DNA of 64,000 nucleotides. Source: Crithidia expoeki (lineage: Eukaryota; Euglenozoa; Kinetoplastea; Trypanosomatida; Trypanosomatidae). How positions within the stretch are numbered: position 1 is the stretch's first letter; the number at the start of each line of letters is the position of its first letter. The notes beneath the pieces were generated by a model. The model was given only the letters and a program-made list of their open reading frames with translations, did not search any database and was not told where the DNA came from. The DNA is taken from the NCBI GenBank assembly GCA_900240875.1, contig OESE01000192.1, positions 62,001 through 126,000 of the forward strand, read 5' to 3'. Both the position numbers and the translations under genes were made by a program. Below, piece after piece: positions 31,429 through 40,941 of the stretch.

Positions 31429-32627
31429 GGTTTGACTTCTTCTAATCTGAAAAGGGGTATCTTGTCAGAAGAATTTGGATGCGGATAATGGCTGTCGGAA
31501 CAGAAGAAAGAAAATCGGAGTCGAACCGTTGTAAGAAGGAACAGGATAACGGTCTACGTGCTTGCATGTCTTAACCTTCCGCCATTTACTACACGAAAGA
31601 GCCGGCGGGCAAACCAAAGAAAACGAAAAAATCAAAAATACAGTACGCAGTGCTCAAGCCGTCGAGATTCCAACAATGAGACGGAGCGTGGTGAGCGCAT
31701 ATTAGTGTTATACGCCTGGGGGAGGGGGGTTCACGATGAAAAGAGATTTATGAGAGCAAATCAGCTCGTCAACGCAACAGAACACTGGCCAGGGCAATGC
31801 AACGATTTAGTGAAGAAAAGCTATGGCGTCAGCAATGTGATTGATCGGTGTTGTTCGCTCGTAAAGGTGAGAGAAGCACATGCGCAAACAGACAACAAGA
31901 AAGGGGGGGGTTCCATAAGAAGAATTGAATGGAAAGAGAGGGGCCAGGCATATTCCCTACCCAGCATGGGCCCCAATGAGGACATGTGACGCTCAAGCGA
32001 GTTGTTGGTTAGCAACTGTTGACATGTGCACAGCAAGAAAACAGAGAACAACTGCTTCGTTCGACTGTTTCCCCTTTTGCAAGTGATGCACGCACCAAAA
32101 CACTGTAAAACGATACAGTGGCCGTGATGATTCCTCTCGCAAGGACGTCTTGCGATGGCGAAAGAAAAGATAATTGCATCCCTTTGCCCGTTTCCTTTCT
32201 CCTTTTCCGCTTTTCCTGTTTCTTTACCTCCGTCACACTTCAACGAAGCAACTCATACGGCGACTCAGACAACTCACTCGCCTTGGTGATCCAAAACGAA
32301 GACTTGGGCCACGCCGCTTGCGCGCACACACACAAAAGAGGTTTAAAGCTCGCGAGAGGTTCTCTGGTAGATGAAGAGTCATCTTTTGAACGAGTAGATC
32401 GGTAAAGCGTGTTGGGTGACTTCCTCGAAGAAGACAAGATCAATCCACAAACAAGCGAAACAGAGAAAAACAGTAGTTGAAACAATAATAGGATCTATGG
32501 TGCAGCAAACGGCAGATCACCTCTCGCACAGCCTCCCAATCACAACAGCAAGCGGAGGGTTTCGGCTTTGGTATAGGTAGATAGTGCCTGCTCAGTTTTA
32601 AAAAAGGCGTTCACCTTTCTTTTTCGT
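31429..32627. other. Intergenic spacer
   Basis: A 1.2 kb stretch between histone H2B and the TMEM94-like gene. The plus strand is purine-rich in several blocks. A G-run (31900-31910 area) and short frames without coding character are present. A T-loop-like motif near 31515-31527 was considered and rejected as a tRNA. Confidence 0.55.
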
Positions 32628-32960
32628 TCAGCGGGACGAGTTCGACACAGCCTTCGTGCCCTCCGCCATCGCGTGCTTCGCCAGCTCCGCCGGCAGCACA
32701 ATGCGCACGGCCGTCTGCACCTCGCGGGCACCCAGGGTACGCTTCTTGTTCACACGCACGATGGACGCCGCCTCCGAGGCAATGCGCTCCAACACGTCAT
32801 TCACGTACGAGTTCACGATCTTCATCGTGCGGCTCGACATCGACATCTGGCTGTTGATCGCCTTGAGGGAGCGGTTGATGTACACGTTCCACGAGCGCTT
32901 CGGCTTGTGGTGCGACTTGTGGGCATCAGCCTTGCGGGGAGCGGAGCGAGGAGTGGCCAT
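32628..32960 (-). CDS. H2B: Histone H2B
   Basis: The ATG at 32960 gives 110 residues starting [20 protein letters not shown]. The core is unmistakable: [57 protein letters not shown] and [19 protein letters not shown]. The short basic N-tail and the ending SNSSR are trypanosomatid-like (Leishmania H2B ends similarly). It pairs with H2A in the nucleosome. Only one copy is present in this window and no other histone gene is adjacent, unlike the tandem arrays of some relatives. The 5' side has a clear polypyrimidine tract and AG. The identification is certain. Confidence 0.98.
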   Translation of the reverse strand: MATPRSAPRKADAHKSHHKPKRSWNVYINRSLKAINSQMSMSSRTMKIVNSYVNDVLERIASEAASIVRVNKKRTLGAREVQTAVRIVLPAELAKHAMAEGTKAVSNSSR

Positions 32961-33517
32961 TGTGGGAGTGGATGGGGTGGGGATGAGCACTGGAGGGAGA
33001 GGGAAATGGAGTGAAGCAGCTGTGACTACTTTTGTTTTAAAGCGTAATGCGTGAGGGCGGTTCACGGAAAACGTTGCAGGTGGTTGCCAATAAGAACGAA
33101 TGAAACAGAGAGAAAACACGTGGAATGGCAGAGAAAGAATCAAAACGCGGGAGAATGAACTATCCAGAGCTGCTAGTGGTTCCGTTCACGCATGAAATAC
33201 GATGTTTCTTTTGGTGGAAGGGACCTGACGAGTTGAGGGCATTCAATGTGGTACACGAAACGGATCGCGTGTGTGAGCTCGGCTTCATCACTCCACTTTC
33301 CATTTAAGCGGTCTCACATCAAGGGACCCTACATGTATTTGTGTTTGCTTGATCTCTTGCCTCAATTTCCCTCCTCGGAATCAAAAGGTCTCACCTAAAA
33401 AAGGCTAAGAGATTTAATGAAATGATGCGTTGAGTAGCAGTGAAGTGCAAAGGTTGCCAAACGCCGACCTCCACACGAAAACAGAAAACCAAGTAAAGGT
33501 TGTTTGCGAAACCACTC
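32961..33517. other. Intergenic spacer
   Basis: The 0.56 kb spacer upstream of H2B contains the acceptor described and otherwise only short random frames. Confidence 0.6.
32990..33014 (-). promoter_or_regulatory. Predicted trans-splice acceptor of histone H2B
   Basis: On the minus strand a C/T-rich tract (plus 32992-33014) ends in AG at 32991-32990, leaving a 5' untranslated region of about 29 bases before the ATG. It is a textbook arrangement for a spliced-leader acceptor, inferred from sequence only. Confidence 0.55.
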
Positions 33518-36500
33518 TTAAAATTGAGAAGTTTCTGGCCTCTGCATAGCCGTGTAAGTCGATGCAAAAGATCTGTCTAGATCAGAAAGACGCTTCACAA
33601 GGATGTCACATGTGGACCACAATCCGCGCTCCAGTGCCGCCCCACACTCAGACACCTCTGTTGTTGACACCGGTCCTGTAGTGTCGCCTACACTCCGCAC
33701 CGCTTCAAACAGCTGCACCGGTGGTGTACTGCTGCTGTCGTGCAACCCAGCGTGTGTTCCGGATGTGCAAATGCGATCAGCAGAGCTTTCGCGATTCACA
33801 CCCACCTCCGCCGCACTACGCATCGCAGCGATGTGTTGTAAAAATGACTGCAGCGGCGCACGGCAGTCCGCCTCCGCATCGCGTCGGATCCCGGCGATGT
33901 TTGCTTGCAGCCACCGCTGCCACAACACAGGAGACTCACAACTAACAGAAGCGCCGTTCCCGTCGCCGCTCTTCCTGTTGTGTTTATATTCGCATAACGA
34001 AACGTCTCCACTGTTTTTCGGTAGGTTATCAGCAACGCCTCGGAGAAGCAGCAGCAGTTCCGCCTCCACACTCTTCGCCCGCTCCAGAAGCGGGACAGCA
34101 ACGTGCGCGTTGTGCATCTGCCACTGCGCTAACGCCTCAGCAGACGCGTCCACTGCTACTTCAAGTAATTCCGCCGGTGTTTCATGATGGTAAACAGAAG
34201 CGCCATAGTCACACGAACCACCAGAAGCGTAGGGCATAACGACGCTTCTGTCCTTCTGGTGCATTGAAAAACCAGACGAACCGTACTTTTGCATCACCGC
34301 TTCTGCCCTCCGCGTCTCTGCTGCCTCGTAGGCTTGCACGACTCGCTGCTGCTGTTCTGTCTGCTGCGCAGCGATGCGACGCTCAGCAGACTCAACATCA
34401 CTGAGCAGTAACGTCAGCTTGTGCACAAGTTCTGCGTTTCGTAGCAGCGCCTCTGCGCACCGCCCAATGGTAGACTCCAGGCCAAGACGCAGGCGCTTGT
34501 TCTCCTCGTGTACTGCAGCAGGGTGTAGGGGCGTCGGCGACTTAGACGACGGCAGCTGCAGAGACTGAAAAGTTTCTCTGTACGTCCTCTGCGCAGCCGC
34601 GTACGCCTGTCGCAGCTGCTCCAGCTGTGCCACCTGAGCTTCTACGTTGCGCTTCTGTTCAACGTACACCTCCAATTGCCGCTGCTGCTGTTGCTCTTGG
34701 GATATTTGTGTTTCCTCCTCTGCATAAAGCCGCCCCCGTAGGTGTCCCTCCTCCGTCTGCACCCTCTCCAGCTCCTCTTGCACCGTCAGCAGTGCACCTT
34801 CTACCTTCACTTTTGTCTTTAACAATGTTGTCCACTCGTCTTCCGCGCCACGGGTGCGTTGCGCCACCTCCCGGCGTCGACGCTGTAGCGCGTCCACCGC
34901 AGTCGCCTCCGCATCGCGCCGCGACACCGCTAGCTGCAACTGCTGAATGCCCGCGGCAATGTCAACCTCGGCTTGGTAAATGTCCTTTGCAATTCCACTC
35001 AACGGCGCACCCTCGGCCCATGATGTAGAATTGCGGCTTAGTCTAATTTCCTCTCCCCCCTTCGCCAGTGACAAAGGGAATGACGTCATCACCGCAGACA
35101 GTTCTTCCACGGCCACGGTAGTGTTTAATGCCTCCATTGCCAGCTCCTGGTTCTGCTCTGCTACCCGGGATGAGAAAGCCTGTTCTTTTTCCTCCAACTC
35201 AGTGCGCAGCGCAGCCACCTTCTGTTTCGCATTGGCGTTCGCCTCCGACTGCATGTGCAGTCGCTCCGATTGGAGGCGCAGCTGATAAATTTGGTGTTCT
35301 AGCCGCGTCACTTGAGTGCGCCGTAGCTGCAGTTGCTGCCGCTGGCGCCAGCTGTCGACGGCCTCGCAGGCGCTGTGGTCCTCCAGGTTTCTGAGCGACT
35401 GCATCTCCCCCTCTTCATACTCGGCGCTTCTACCTTCTTTGTCATGATTCGCTACGTCAACGTCCGACCGAGAATCGTGTAAAGCGGACCTATGAAAAAG
35501 TTCTTGTAAGCTTTGTGTATTATGATCGTTGTTCGCGGCGTTGCCCCCAGCAGGCTTTTCCCTTCCGTCACCCTTCTGCGGCTCTTCTTCCCTCGTCCCA
35601 GGCTCCTTGGTTCCACCCTCATTTTGAGAAACCGAAGCCACGCCCTTGGACGCCGCGATCACTGGCGGTCCGTCGTAGCCGTCTGGGCACGCGTACTGTG
35701 ACTTCCCGCTGGCGCGATGGACGTAAAAAACGCCACCCGTGCGGGGGTGCCGCCGCCACGTCCACGTGGAGAGAGGCGCAGCTGCAGCGGCGTCTGTACG
35801 TGTAGCTGCTGTCGTCTTGCGTGTGTGTCTACGACACTTTTCGTCCCGCTCTGACTCGGATGCGCTCGTTCCTGGTGGTGCCGCAGCTGTCAAAGCTAGA
35901 AGGTGGGATTGCTGCGTCGGAAATGGTGGCGCTGAAGGCGGAAGAGACGCGCGACCAGAACGGCTCTGCGCCAACACGTCACCCCTGTCCATTTCAATTG
36001 TTTTCTCCTCCAGCACAGCGAGGGGCGCCAGAGCAGTAACGAGGTGCCGGCGCAGCTGGCGCCCGCGCATCGACGATTCCGGCGAGTTCGGCTCTCTGGC
36101 GTTGCTTGTAGATCGCTCCACATTGCCCCCCTCCCCTCCCTCTATCTCTCCGTGATTGTTGCTCGTGGTGGTGTTGTCAAACCGCTCCTCAAAGCCTGAG
36201 GGATCAGCCGATCGAGCAGCCGTGTCCGATGCGTTCAGCTCCGAATTCTCTGCTCTCTGCGCTCGCTGTTCCCCTTGCGCCGCGGTGCAGGTCACCGACA
36301 ACGCGCGGGCTGATGCGGAATCAAAGGACGCATCAGCTGCCCCTTTGCGTCTCTTTATCGCTTCCTCCTTCTGCCTAGCGTGTTTATCTGTCTTATCGGG
36401 AGAGTTACGGTGAGATGCATCGGCACGGTTTTTCCCCTCTCGTGTCCTCTTCACCTCTTCCTCCCCTTCGCTTTCCATTGTGTTGGAACTCCCCACCTGA

Positions 36501-37621
36501 TCATCGAAGCCAACGTCATCGTCATCTTTCGCCGTGGCGAAACCGCTGTTGTGGCCGTCGTCCTTAATCCCAGTAAGTGTGACCGCGTTCATCACCCCAT
36601 CACCAGCTACCCCACCATTTTCTTCCTCATCATCGTCGTAGGGGTCCATCTGAACCGCCTCAATCGCACGCGCCACTGATGCCTGACGCGCCGCGTAAGC
36701 GGTGTTATACGCGACCAATGGGGCATTCATCAACTCACCCATGCAGGCTCGTGCAATTGCGGTGCGCAAGACGTCAATCGACTCGTCCCAATTGGTACCA
36801 ACCTCTACATACGCCTGCGCTTGCAACGCCTGGGCCACCTCAGTCACATCAAGCGACGACGGCACGTGAATTGATGGTGTTGCTTCCATCGTGTCGCGCA
36901 TCAGCTCCATTCGTGTGGCAACTAGCAACACTACAGGGAAACTCTCGACCGTTTCCACAGGATGCCCCGGCGAGAGGGGTGAAGCCGGCACGGAGGAGCC
37001 ACCAAAGACGGCTGCGGTGGACCGTTTGGATTGCTGCTGCTGCTGTTGCCGCTGCTGGAGCCGCTGTTGCTGCTGCCGCATCGCGTGTAGCACGTGCACC
37101 CACTCCACTCGGAGTTTCGAGAAGGAGCACGTGGAGAAGGGGTTGAAGGTGAGGACTAAGGCGTGCGGAGCGGACTGCAAGGCGATGCCACATGCCCCGC
37201 CCGGCAGAGACGACGCATCTGAAGACATTAAATCCTGATGAAATGGCGTGGGTGAGGAGAAAGAACGCCGTGGGCTGCGGGAAAAGCAGCGGTTGGCGCT
37301 GGACGACGTGTAGTGACTCAGCATGACGCGCTCGAACTCGCGGGGGTCGGTGATGGCGGCAAATTGGACGGTGACATCGACGGACGGCACGGATGGATTG
37401 GGCAGCGTGAGGGAGGCAGCACGGTTCTCCTGCAAGTTTGGAAGCGACACCGCCATATGGTAAACGTTGGTGCCTTTTGCCTCCTCGCTGCGCGTGAAGA
37501 GGAGGGACCGCTGCTGCAGGGCGTGTTCTTCATGTTTAGGGAAAGGCTGGTAGAGCAGCCGGCGCAGCAGCGCACCGGGCTCCGTGACGGCGTCGCCGAC
37601 AATGTAGCAGCAGTACTCCAT
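33518..37621 (-). CDS. Degenerate small-GTPase domain fused to WW-like domain and long coiled coil
   Basis: The first ATG is at 37621 (MEYCCYIVGDAVTEPGALLR); an upstream TTG is ignored. The 1,367-residue protein begins with a Ras/Rab-like layout over about residues 1-295. There is a beta strand plus P-loop position (CCYIVGDAVTEPGALLRRLL) in which GKS/T is missing, HALVLTFNPFSTCSF (G3-beta5 region), VVLLVATRMEL at the NKxD position without the N/K/D, and QAYVEVGTNWDESIDVL at the SAK position. A Gln-rich insert (about 183-197) interrupts it. A WW-like domain lies at about 620-652 (WTWRRHPRTGGVFYVH, then SGKSQYACPDGYDGPP). The region about 750-1110 is strongly heptad-like Gln/Glu/Arg coiled coil. 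It likely acts as a scaffold, not an enzyme. No named orthologue is recognised. Confidence 0.85.
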   Translation of the reverse strand: MEYCCYIVGDAVTEPGALLRRLLYQPFPKHEEHALQQRSLLFTRSEEAKGTNVYHMAVSLPNLQENRAASLTLPNPSVPSVDVTVQFAAITDPREFERVMLSHYTSSSANRCFSRSPRRSFSSPTPFHQDLMSSDASSLPGGACGIALQSAPHALVLTFNPFSTCSFSKLRVEWVHVLHAMRQQQQRLQQRQQQQQQSKRSTAAVFGGSSVPASPLSPGHPVETVESFPVVLLVATRMELMRDTMEATPSIHVPSSLDVTEVAQALQAQAYVEVGTNWDESIDVLRTAIARACMGELMNAPLVAYNTAYAARQASVARAIEAVQMDPYDDDEEENGGVAGDGVMNAVTLTGIKDDGHNSGFATAKDDDDVGFDDQVGSSNTMESEGEEEVKRTREGKNRADASHRNSPDKTDKHARQKEEAIKRRKGAADASFDSASARALSVTCTAAQGEQRAQRAENSELNASDTAARSADPSGFEERFDNTTTSNNHGEIEGGEGGNVERSTSNAREPNSPESSMRGRQLRRHLVTALAPLAVLEEKTIEMDRGDVLAQSRSGRASLPPSAPPFPTQQSHLLALTAAAPPGTSASESERDEKCRRHTRKTTAATRTDAAAAAPLSTWTWRRHPRTGGVFYVHRASGKSQYACPDGYDGPPVIAASKGVASVSQNEGGTKEPGTREEEPQKGDGREKPAGGNAANNDHNTQSLQELFHRSALHDSRSDVDVANHDKEGRSAEYEEGEMQSLRNLEDHSACEAVDSWRQRQQLQLRRTQVTRLEHQIYQLRLQSERLHMQSEANANAKQKVAALRTELEEKEQAFSSRVAEQNQELAMEALNTTVAVEELSAVMTSFPLSLAKGGEEIRLSRNSTSWAEGAPLSGIAKDIYQAEVDIAAGIQQLQLAVSRRDAEATAVDALQRRRREVAQRTRGAEDEWTTLLKTKVKVEGALLTVQEELERVQTEEGHLRGRLYAEEETQISQEQQQQRQLEVYVEQKRNVEAQVAQLEQLRQAYAAAQRTYRETFQSLQLPSSKSPTPLHPAAVHEENKRLRLGLESTIGRCAEALLRNAELVHKLTLLLSDVESAERRIAAQQTEQQQRVVQAYEAAETRRAEAVMQKYGSSGFSMHQKDRSVVMPYASGGSCDYGASVYHHETPAELLEVAVDASAEALAQWQMHNAHVAVPLLERAKSVEAELLLLLRGVADNLPKNSGDVSLCEYKHNRKSGDGNGASVSCESPVLWQRWLQANIAGIRRDAEADCRAPLQSFLQHIAAMRSAAEVGVNRESSADRICTSGTHAGLHDSSSTPPVQLFEAVRSVGDTTGPVSTTEVSECGAALERGLWSTCDILVKRLSDLDRSFASTYTAMQRPETSQF

Positions 37622-38487
37622 TCCTCTTCTCCACAATAGAAGGGAAAAAAAAGGTTGATGTGAGTGAGGGAGCAGAGAAGTGACAGAAGTAGAGGTGGAA
37701 GAGAACGCTGCCGAGAAAAAAAAAACAGCTGTCAGCGTCTTCCCTCAAAACGCCACCACCTTCCACTTACCTTGTTCTCGATTCGAGCCTCAGGTTGAAT
37801 GAAACGCCTTGTGCTCCTACTCCCGCGGGCGACGAGCAACAAAAACTACTTCACGCTTGTAACGCCTTGGAATTATAAGATTAGGTTTGCGTGCAGAAGC
37901 GAATGCAACGTGTCATCCATTCGAATAAAAAAAAGTGGAGACACACACGACCCGGAAACGTAGCAACACTCAACGCGAAAACAGACACAAACACGCGTTT
38001 CGTGTTGGGTCTACTTTGAAGGTACTACCGCGTCTTTATGTTCCCGTTGCCTAAAGAAGCAAGTCGGCGTGCTGCCTCACCGAACGTGAGAGGGGTGCAG
38101 CGCGTCACAGGAAATGCCCCAAAGCAAGATTTAAAGCGTAATGATAGAGGAGCAAAGAAGCACTGATAACGAGCCTACGGACAGGAAGAATCGTGTCCAC
38201 GAAGAGAGTAGACGCTGTTCAGGCATGTAAAGTGGAAATGAAATAAATGAAAAAGAAAAAGAACGTCACTTCAGAAAAAGGGCAGCTGCGAACTGCCGTG
38301 CGGCAATGGCCGTCGTGCCCTTCTGACTTGTCACAACGACCCCGCTGTCTAGCATTCGACAGCCACGCACTGCACTAGAATCATCAATCCTATAGACACC
38401 AACAAGAACTCCAAAAGGTGACTTCACAAATTACCAAAACAACTACTAGCGAAGAGCGCCAAGCCCATTCAACAAGCCTGGGTGTTC
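37622..38487. other. Intergenic spacer
   Basis: The 0.87 kb spacer has purine-rich plus-strand runs next to the downstream start (around 37641-37651 and 37715-37725), likely splice signals. No gene is seen. Confidence 0.6.
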
Positions 38488-40005
38488 CTACTGAGGCTCC
38501 ACGGTGCGGTGCTCCCCCTGCCACACAGCCTCGTGCGGCTGTTGAGCGACCACTGGAGCTTGCGCCTCCTGCTGCAGTTGCTGCTGCTCACTGTGCACTC
38601 GAGCAGTTGATGCTTGTTCCGCCTGGTATCGCTGAGCCAGAGCCTCCTCAGCCTGCACACGCTCAACAGCCTCCTGCGCCAACCGCATACGCTCAGCTTC
38701 CTCTGCCTGCTGTGCCGCCACATGGCGCGCCTGGACCCTCTCCGCCTCTCGCAGCTGCTGCTTCTCCAGCTGCCACTGCTGCTGAAGGCGAGCTGATTCC
38801 GCCGCTGTCGCTTCCTGCTGCTCCTCCGCTGCGGCAGCGGCTTCTCTTGCATCTGTCTCAGCCTCTTGCTGAGCTCGCAGTGCCTGCACGGTTTCCTCCG
38901 CTTGCTGTTGTGACTGAACCACACGCACCCACTCCTCCACTGTGGCCTCCTCCTGCTGTGCCGCACGTAGCCGCTCTGCTTCAGCGGGGGCATGGAGGCT
39001 CTGTGCTACCTCTGATTGTTGTTGCTGCTGCAGAAGTGCCGTTTCGGCTTCCCAGGAGGTTGCCGCTGCTGCTGCAAGGTCATGCGCGGAGGGACTACCT
39101 CTGCCGTTGCCGTTTATGCCGCCACGGCGGCCGCGCAACGTCACGCCGACCACTACCGCAAGCGACACCACCACCATCGCCGCCGCGACGACGCCTACCC
39201 ACAGTGCGGGCATTTTGTTCGGTTTGCCGAGTTTCGTCTTGTTCGCCTCCTCAGCCTTGCCAGCAGAGTCCTTCTTATTGTTGCCCGCTGTGGCGTACGA
39301 TGGAGAGGCCGTTTTCTTGGCTGCGCTGTCCGTGTCAGAGTCGAGGGCATGACTCGCCGCGTTGCCGCCAGAGGAAACTTGGCCCATTGAGTCATTTGCC
39401 GCTGACGTCGCAGTAGCACCAGTAGTGACCCTCCCGCCTGCCCTGTGCAGTGCTGTCGGCGTTACCGGAATGTACGTGGGTGGAAAGAAGGTGATGAGAC
39501 CGCCTACCGGTGTGTCCATCTTTGTAAAGTACGATTTCAAATCCTGCTCGTGATCCACCCTCGCGCCGCGCTCCTGCAACACGTTCCACAGTTCCTTCGG
39601 CGATAGCTTTGTGGTATCCACGTTCGACGGGTCAAAGAGCCTCATTGAAATGCGGAAGCGGTCGTGCGTGTTCTCTGGCAAATTCTTCAGCCCCAGTGTA
39701 TTCATGTCGCGCAGGGTGACGAAGATGCGTGTTGCAGACTCCGGCGCCACCACGGCGACGTGCGGCTTCGCCACGTAGCGCTCTGGGTTTTGGCTACGCA
39801 TCTTAAAGACACACGGCTGCTTGGAGACGTTGTATATGGAAATAGCGTTTTGGATGCAGCGGCCGAAGTGTGGGGGAGGAAAAACCAGGCAGTTCGGCTC
39901 GATTTTGATCTGAGGATGCGTCTTGGCAGGACGGTAGGTGTGCACGATGGAGGTGTCCGGTGCCGGGCTCGCGTTGAGGGAGGAATTGCGCGACTCCATA
40001 GTCAT
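38488..40005 (-). CDS. MSP-domain (VAP-like) membrane protein with C-terminal coiled coil
   Basis: The start is the ATG at 40005 (MTMESRNSSLNASPAPD; a second ATG two codons later is equally possible). Residues about 30-145 form a major sperm protein domain: IKIEPNCLVFPPPHFGRCI, AISIYNVSKQPCVFKMRSQN, YVAKPHVAVVAPESATRIFV and DRFRISMRLF. These are the hallmark strands of VAP proteins, which bind FFAT peptides at ER contact sites. A single transmembrane helix lies at about 263-288 (ALWVGVVAAAMVVVSLAVVV), followed by RGRRGG. Residues 305-500 are Ala/Gln/Glu-rich coiled coil. Typical VAPs have the coiled coil before a C-terminal anchor; here it follows the membrane segment, so it would lie across the membrane or in a loop. 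The MSP call is firm; the partners are unknown. Confidence 0.88.
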   Translation of the reverse strand: MTMESRNSSLNASPAPDTSIVHTYRPAKTHPQIKIEPNCLVFPPPHFGRCIQNAISIYNVSKQPCVFKMRSQNPERYVAKPHVAVVAPESATRIFVTLRDMNTLGLKNLPENTHDRFRISMRLFDPSNVDTTKLSPKELWNVLQERGARVDHEQDLKSYFTKMDTPVGGLITFFPPTYIPVTPTALHRAGGRVTTGATATSAANDSMGQVSSGGNAASHALDSDTDSAAKKTASPSYATAGNNKKDSAGKAEEANKTKLGKPNKMPALWVGVVAAAMVVVSLAVVVGVTLRGRRGGINGNGRGSPSAHDLAAAAATSWEAETALLQQQQQSEVAQSLHAPAEAERLRAAQQEEATVEEWVRVVQSQQQAEETVQALRAQQEAETDAREAAAAAEEQQEATAAESARLQQQWQLEKQQLREAERVQARHVAAQQAEEAERMRLAQEAVERVQAEEALAQRYQAEQASTARVHSEQQQLQQEAQAPVVAQQPHEAVWQGEHRTVEPQ

Positions 40006-40940
40006 TGAAGATAAGTGTCAGATGCAATACCCAAACAAAACAACTTCACAGTTTTTCTCTGTTTTTTTTTCTTTTGTAGGGAAGCTGACGCAAGGGATGC
40101 AAACAACGTGCCGATGCAACAGCCCTTCGATACGCGCGTATAAATTAGTGTACTTCTAAACGTTGCTGTTGGTGTATAAGTACATATATAATGTGTGTGT
40201 GTGTATGTCGATGGTCGGAGTCCTCTGACTTTCGGTTGAACTTGAAGCAAGAATGTGCGAAAGCAAAAGGAGGAGAAAAACAACAATGGCAAGGGTGAAA
40301 AACAAAGGTTAGGGTTTTGCTCTGAGAGAGCTCTCTGGCCTCACCCGCTTAATTCCTTAAAGGGACGGTAACACGATCCGAGAGCGGTGACTTCTGACTA
40401 CGAAGAAAGCAGCAGTGAGACAAATCAGCGTAACAATAAAGGCAGGACGAAGGGAAAAAAAGAAAAAGAAAAATGAGGTCAAATGAGTAGCTGAACGGCT
40501 CGCCACTGTGCGACACGGAGACACCACACCGGTGACCTTGCTTTGCTAGCTTCTTCCATTGCTAAGAAACCTCCATCACTTCCAGCAGGCAGTAATCGGT
40601 CGGTCTCGCCGTGTGCAATCAAACCTCCCTTGATGTTTGCAGGCGGTTTCCCCAGTACGGAGAATGAATTAAAGCAATTTCCCACACGCATTCTCTAGCC
40701 GCACACGCTGCTATTGACCATCGTCGCGATAGAAAGGTGAGCCGAAGAGCTCGGACGTACCACTCAACAATGTTTTCTGTTAAATGCACTGTTGGCATAT
40801 AAGATGCAAGGCTCGACTTCAATACAGCCCAAGACGACTCAAAGAAGAGCAAGAGCACGAAGCCGGCAAGAGGAACCGGTGAGACAGCAGCAAAGATCCC
40901 AGATTAAAGACCAAAATACGAGAAGAGGAATAATGTTGTG
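40006..40940. other. Intergenic spacer upstream of the MSP gene
   Basis: The 0.93 kb region has A/T-rich patches and a short (TG) tract near 40190-40206. The plus-strand A-rich runs near 40455-40475 may be polypyrimidine tracts on the sense strand. No gene is seen. Confidence 0.55.
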
Positions 40941-40941
40941 A

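Noticed and set aside
31510-31530. T-loop-like motif (sense CGGTTCGACTCCG) suggesting a tRNA on the minus strand
   Set aside because: The flanking T-stem pairs poorly and no matching acceptor, D or anticodon arms could be found around it.
38418-39416. A 332-codon Pro/Ala-rich plus-strand frame
   Set aside because: It is antisense to the Gln/Glu/Ala coiled coil of the MSP-domain protein; the Pro-rich composition is a mirror of that repeat-rich DNA.
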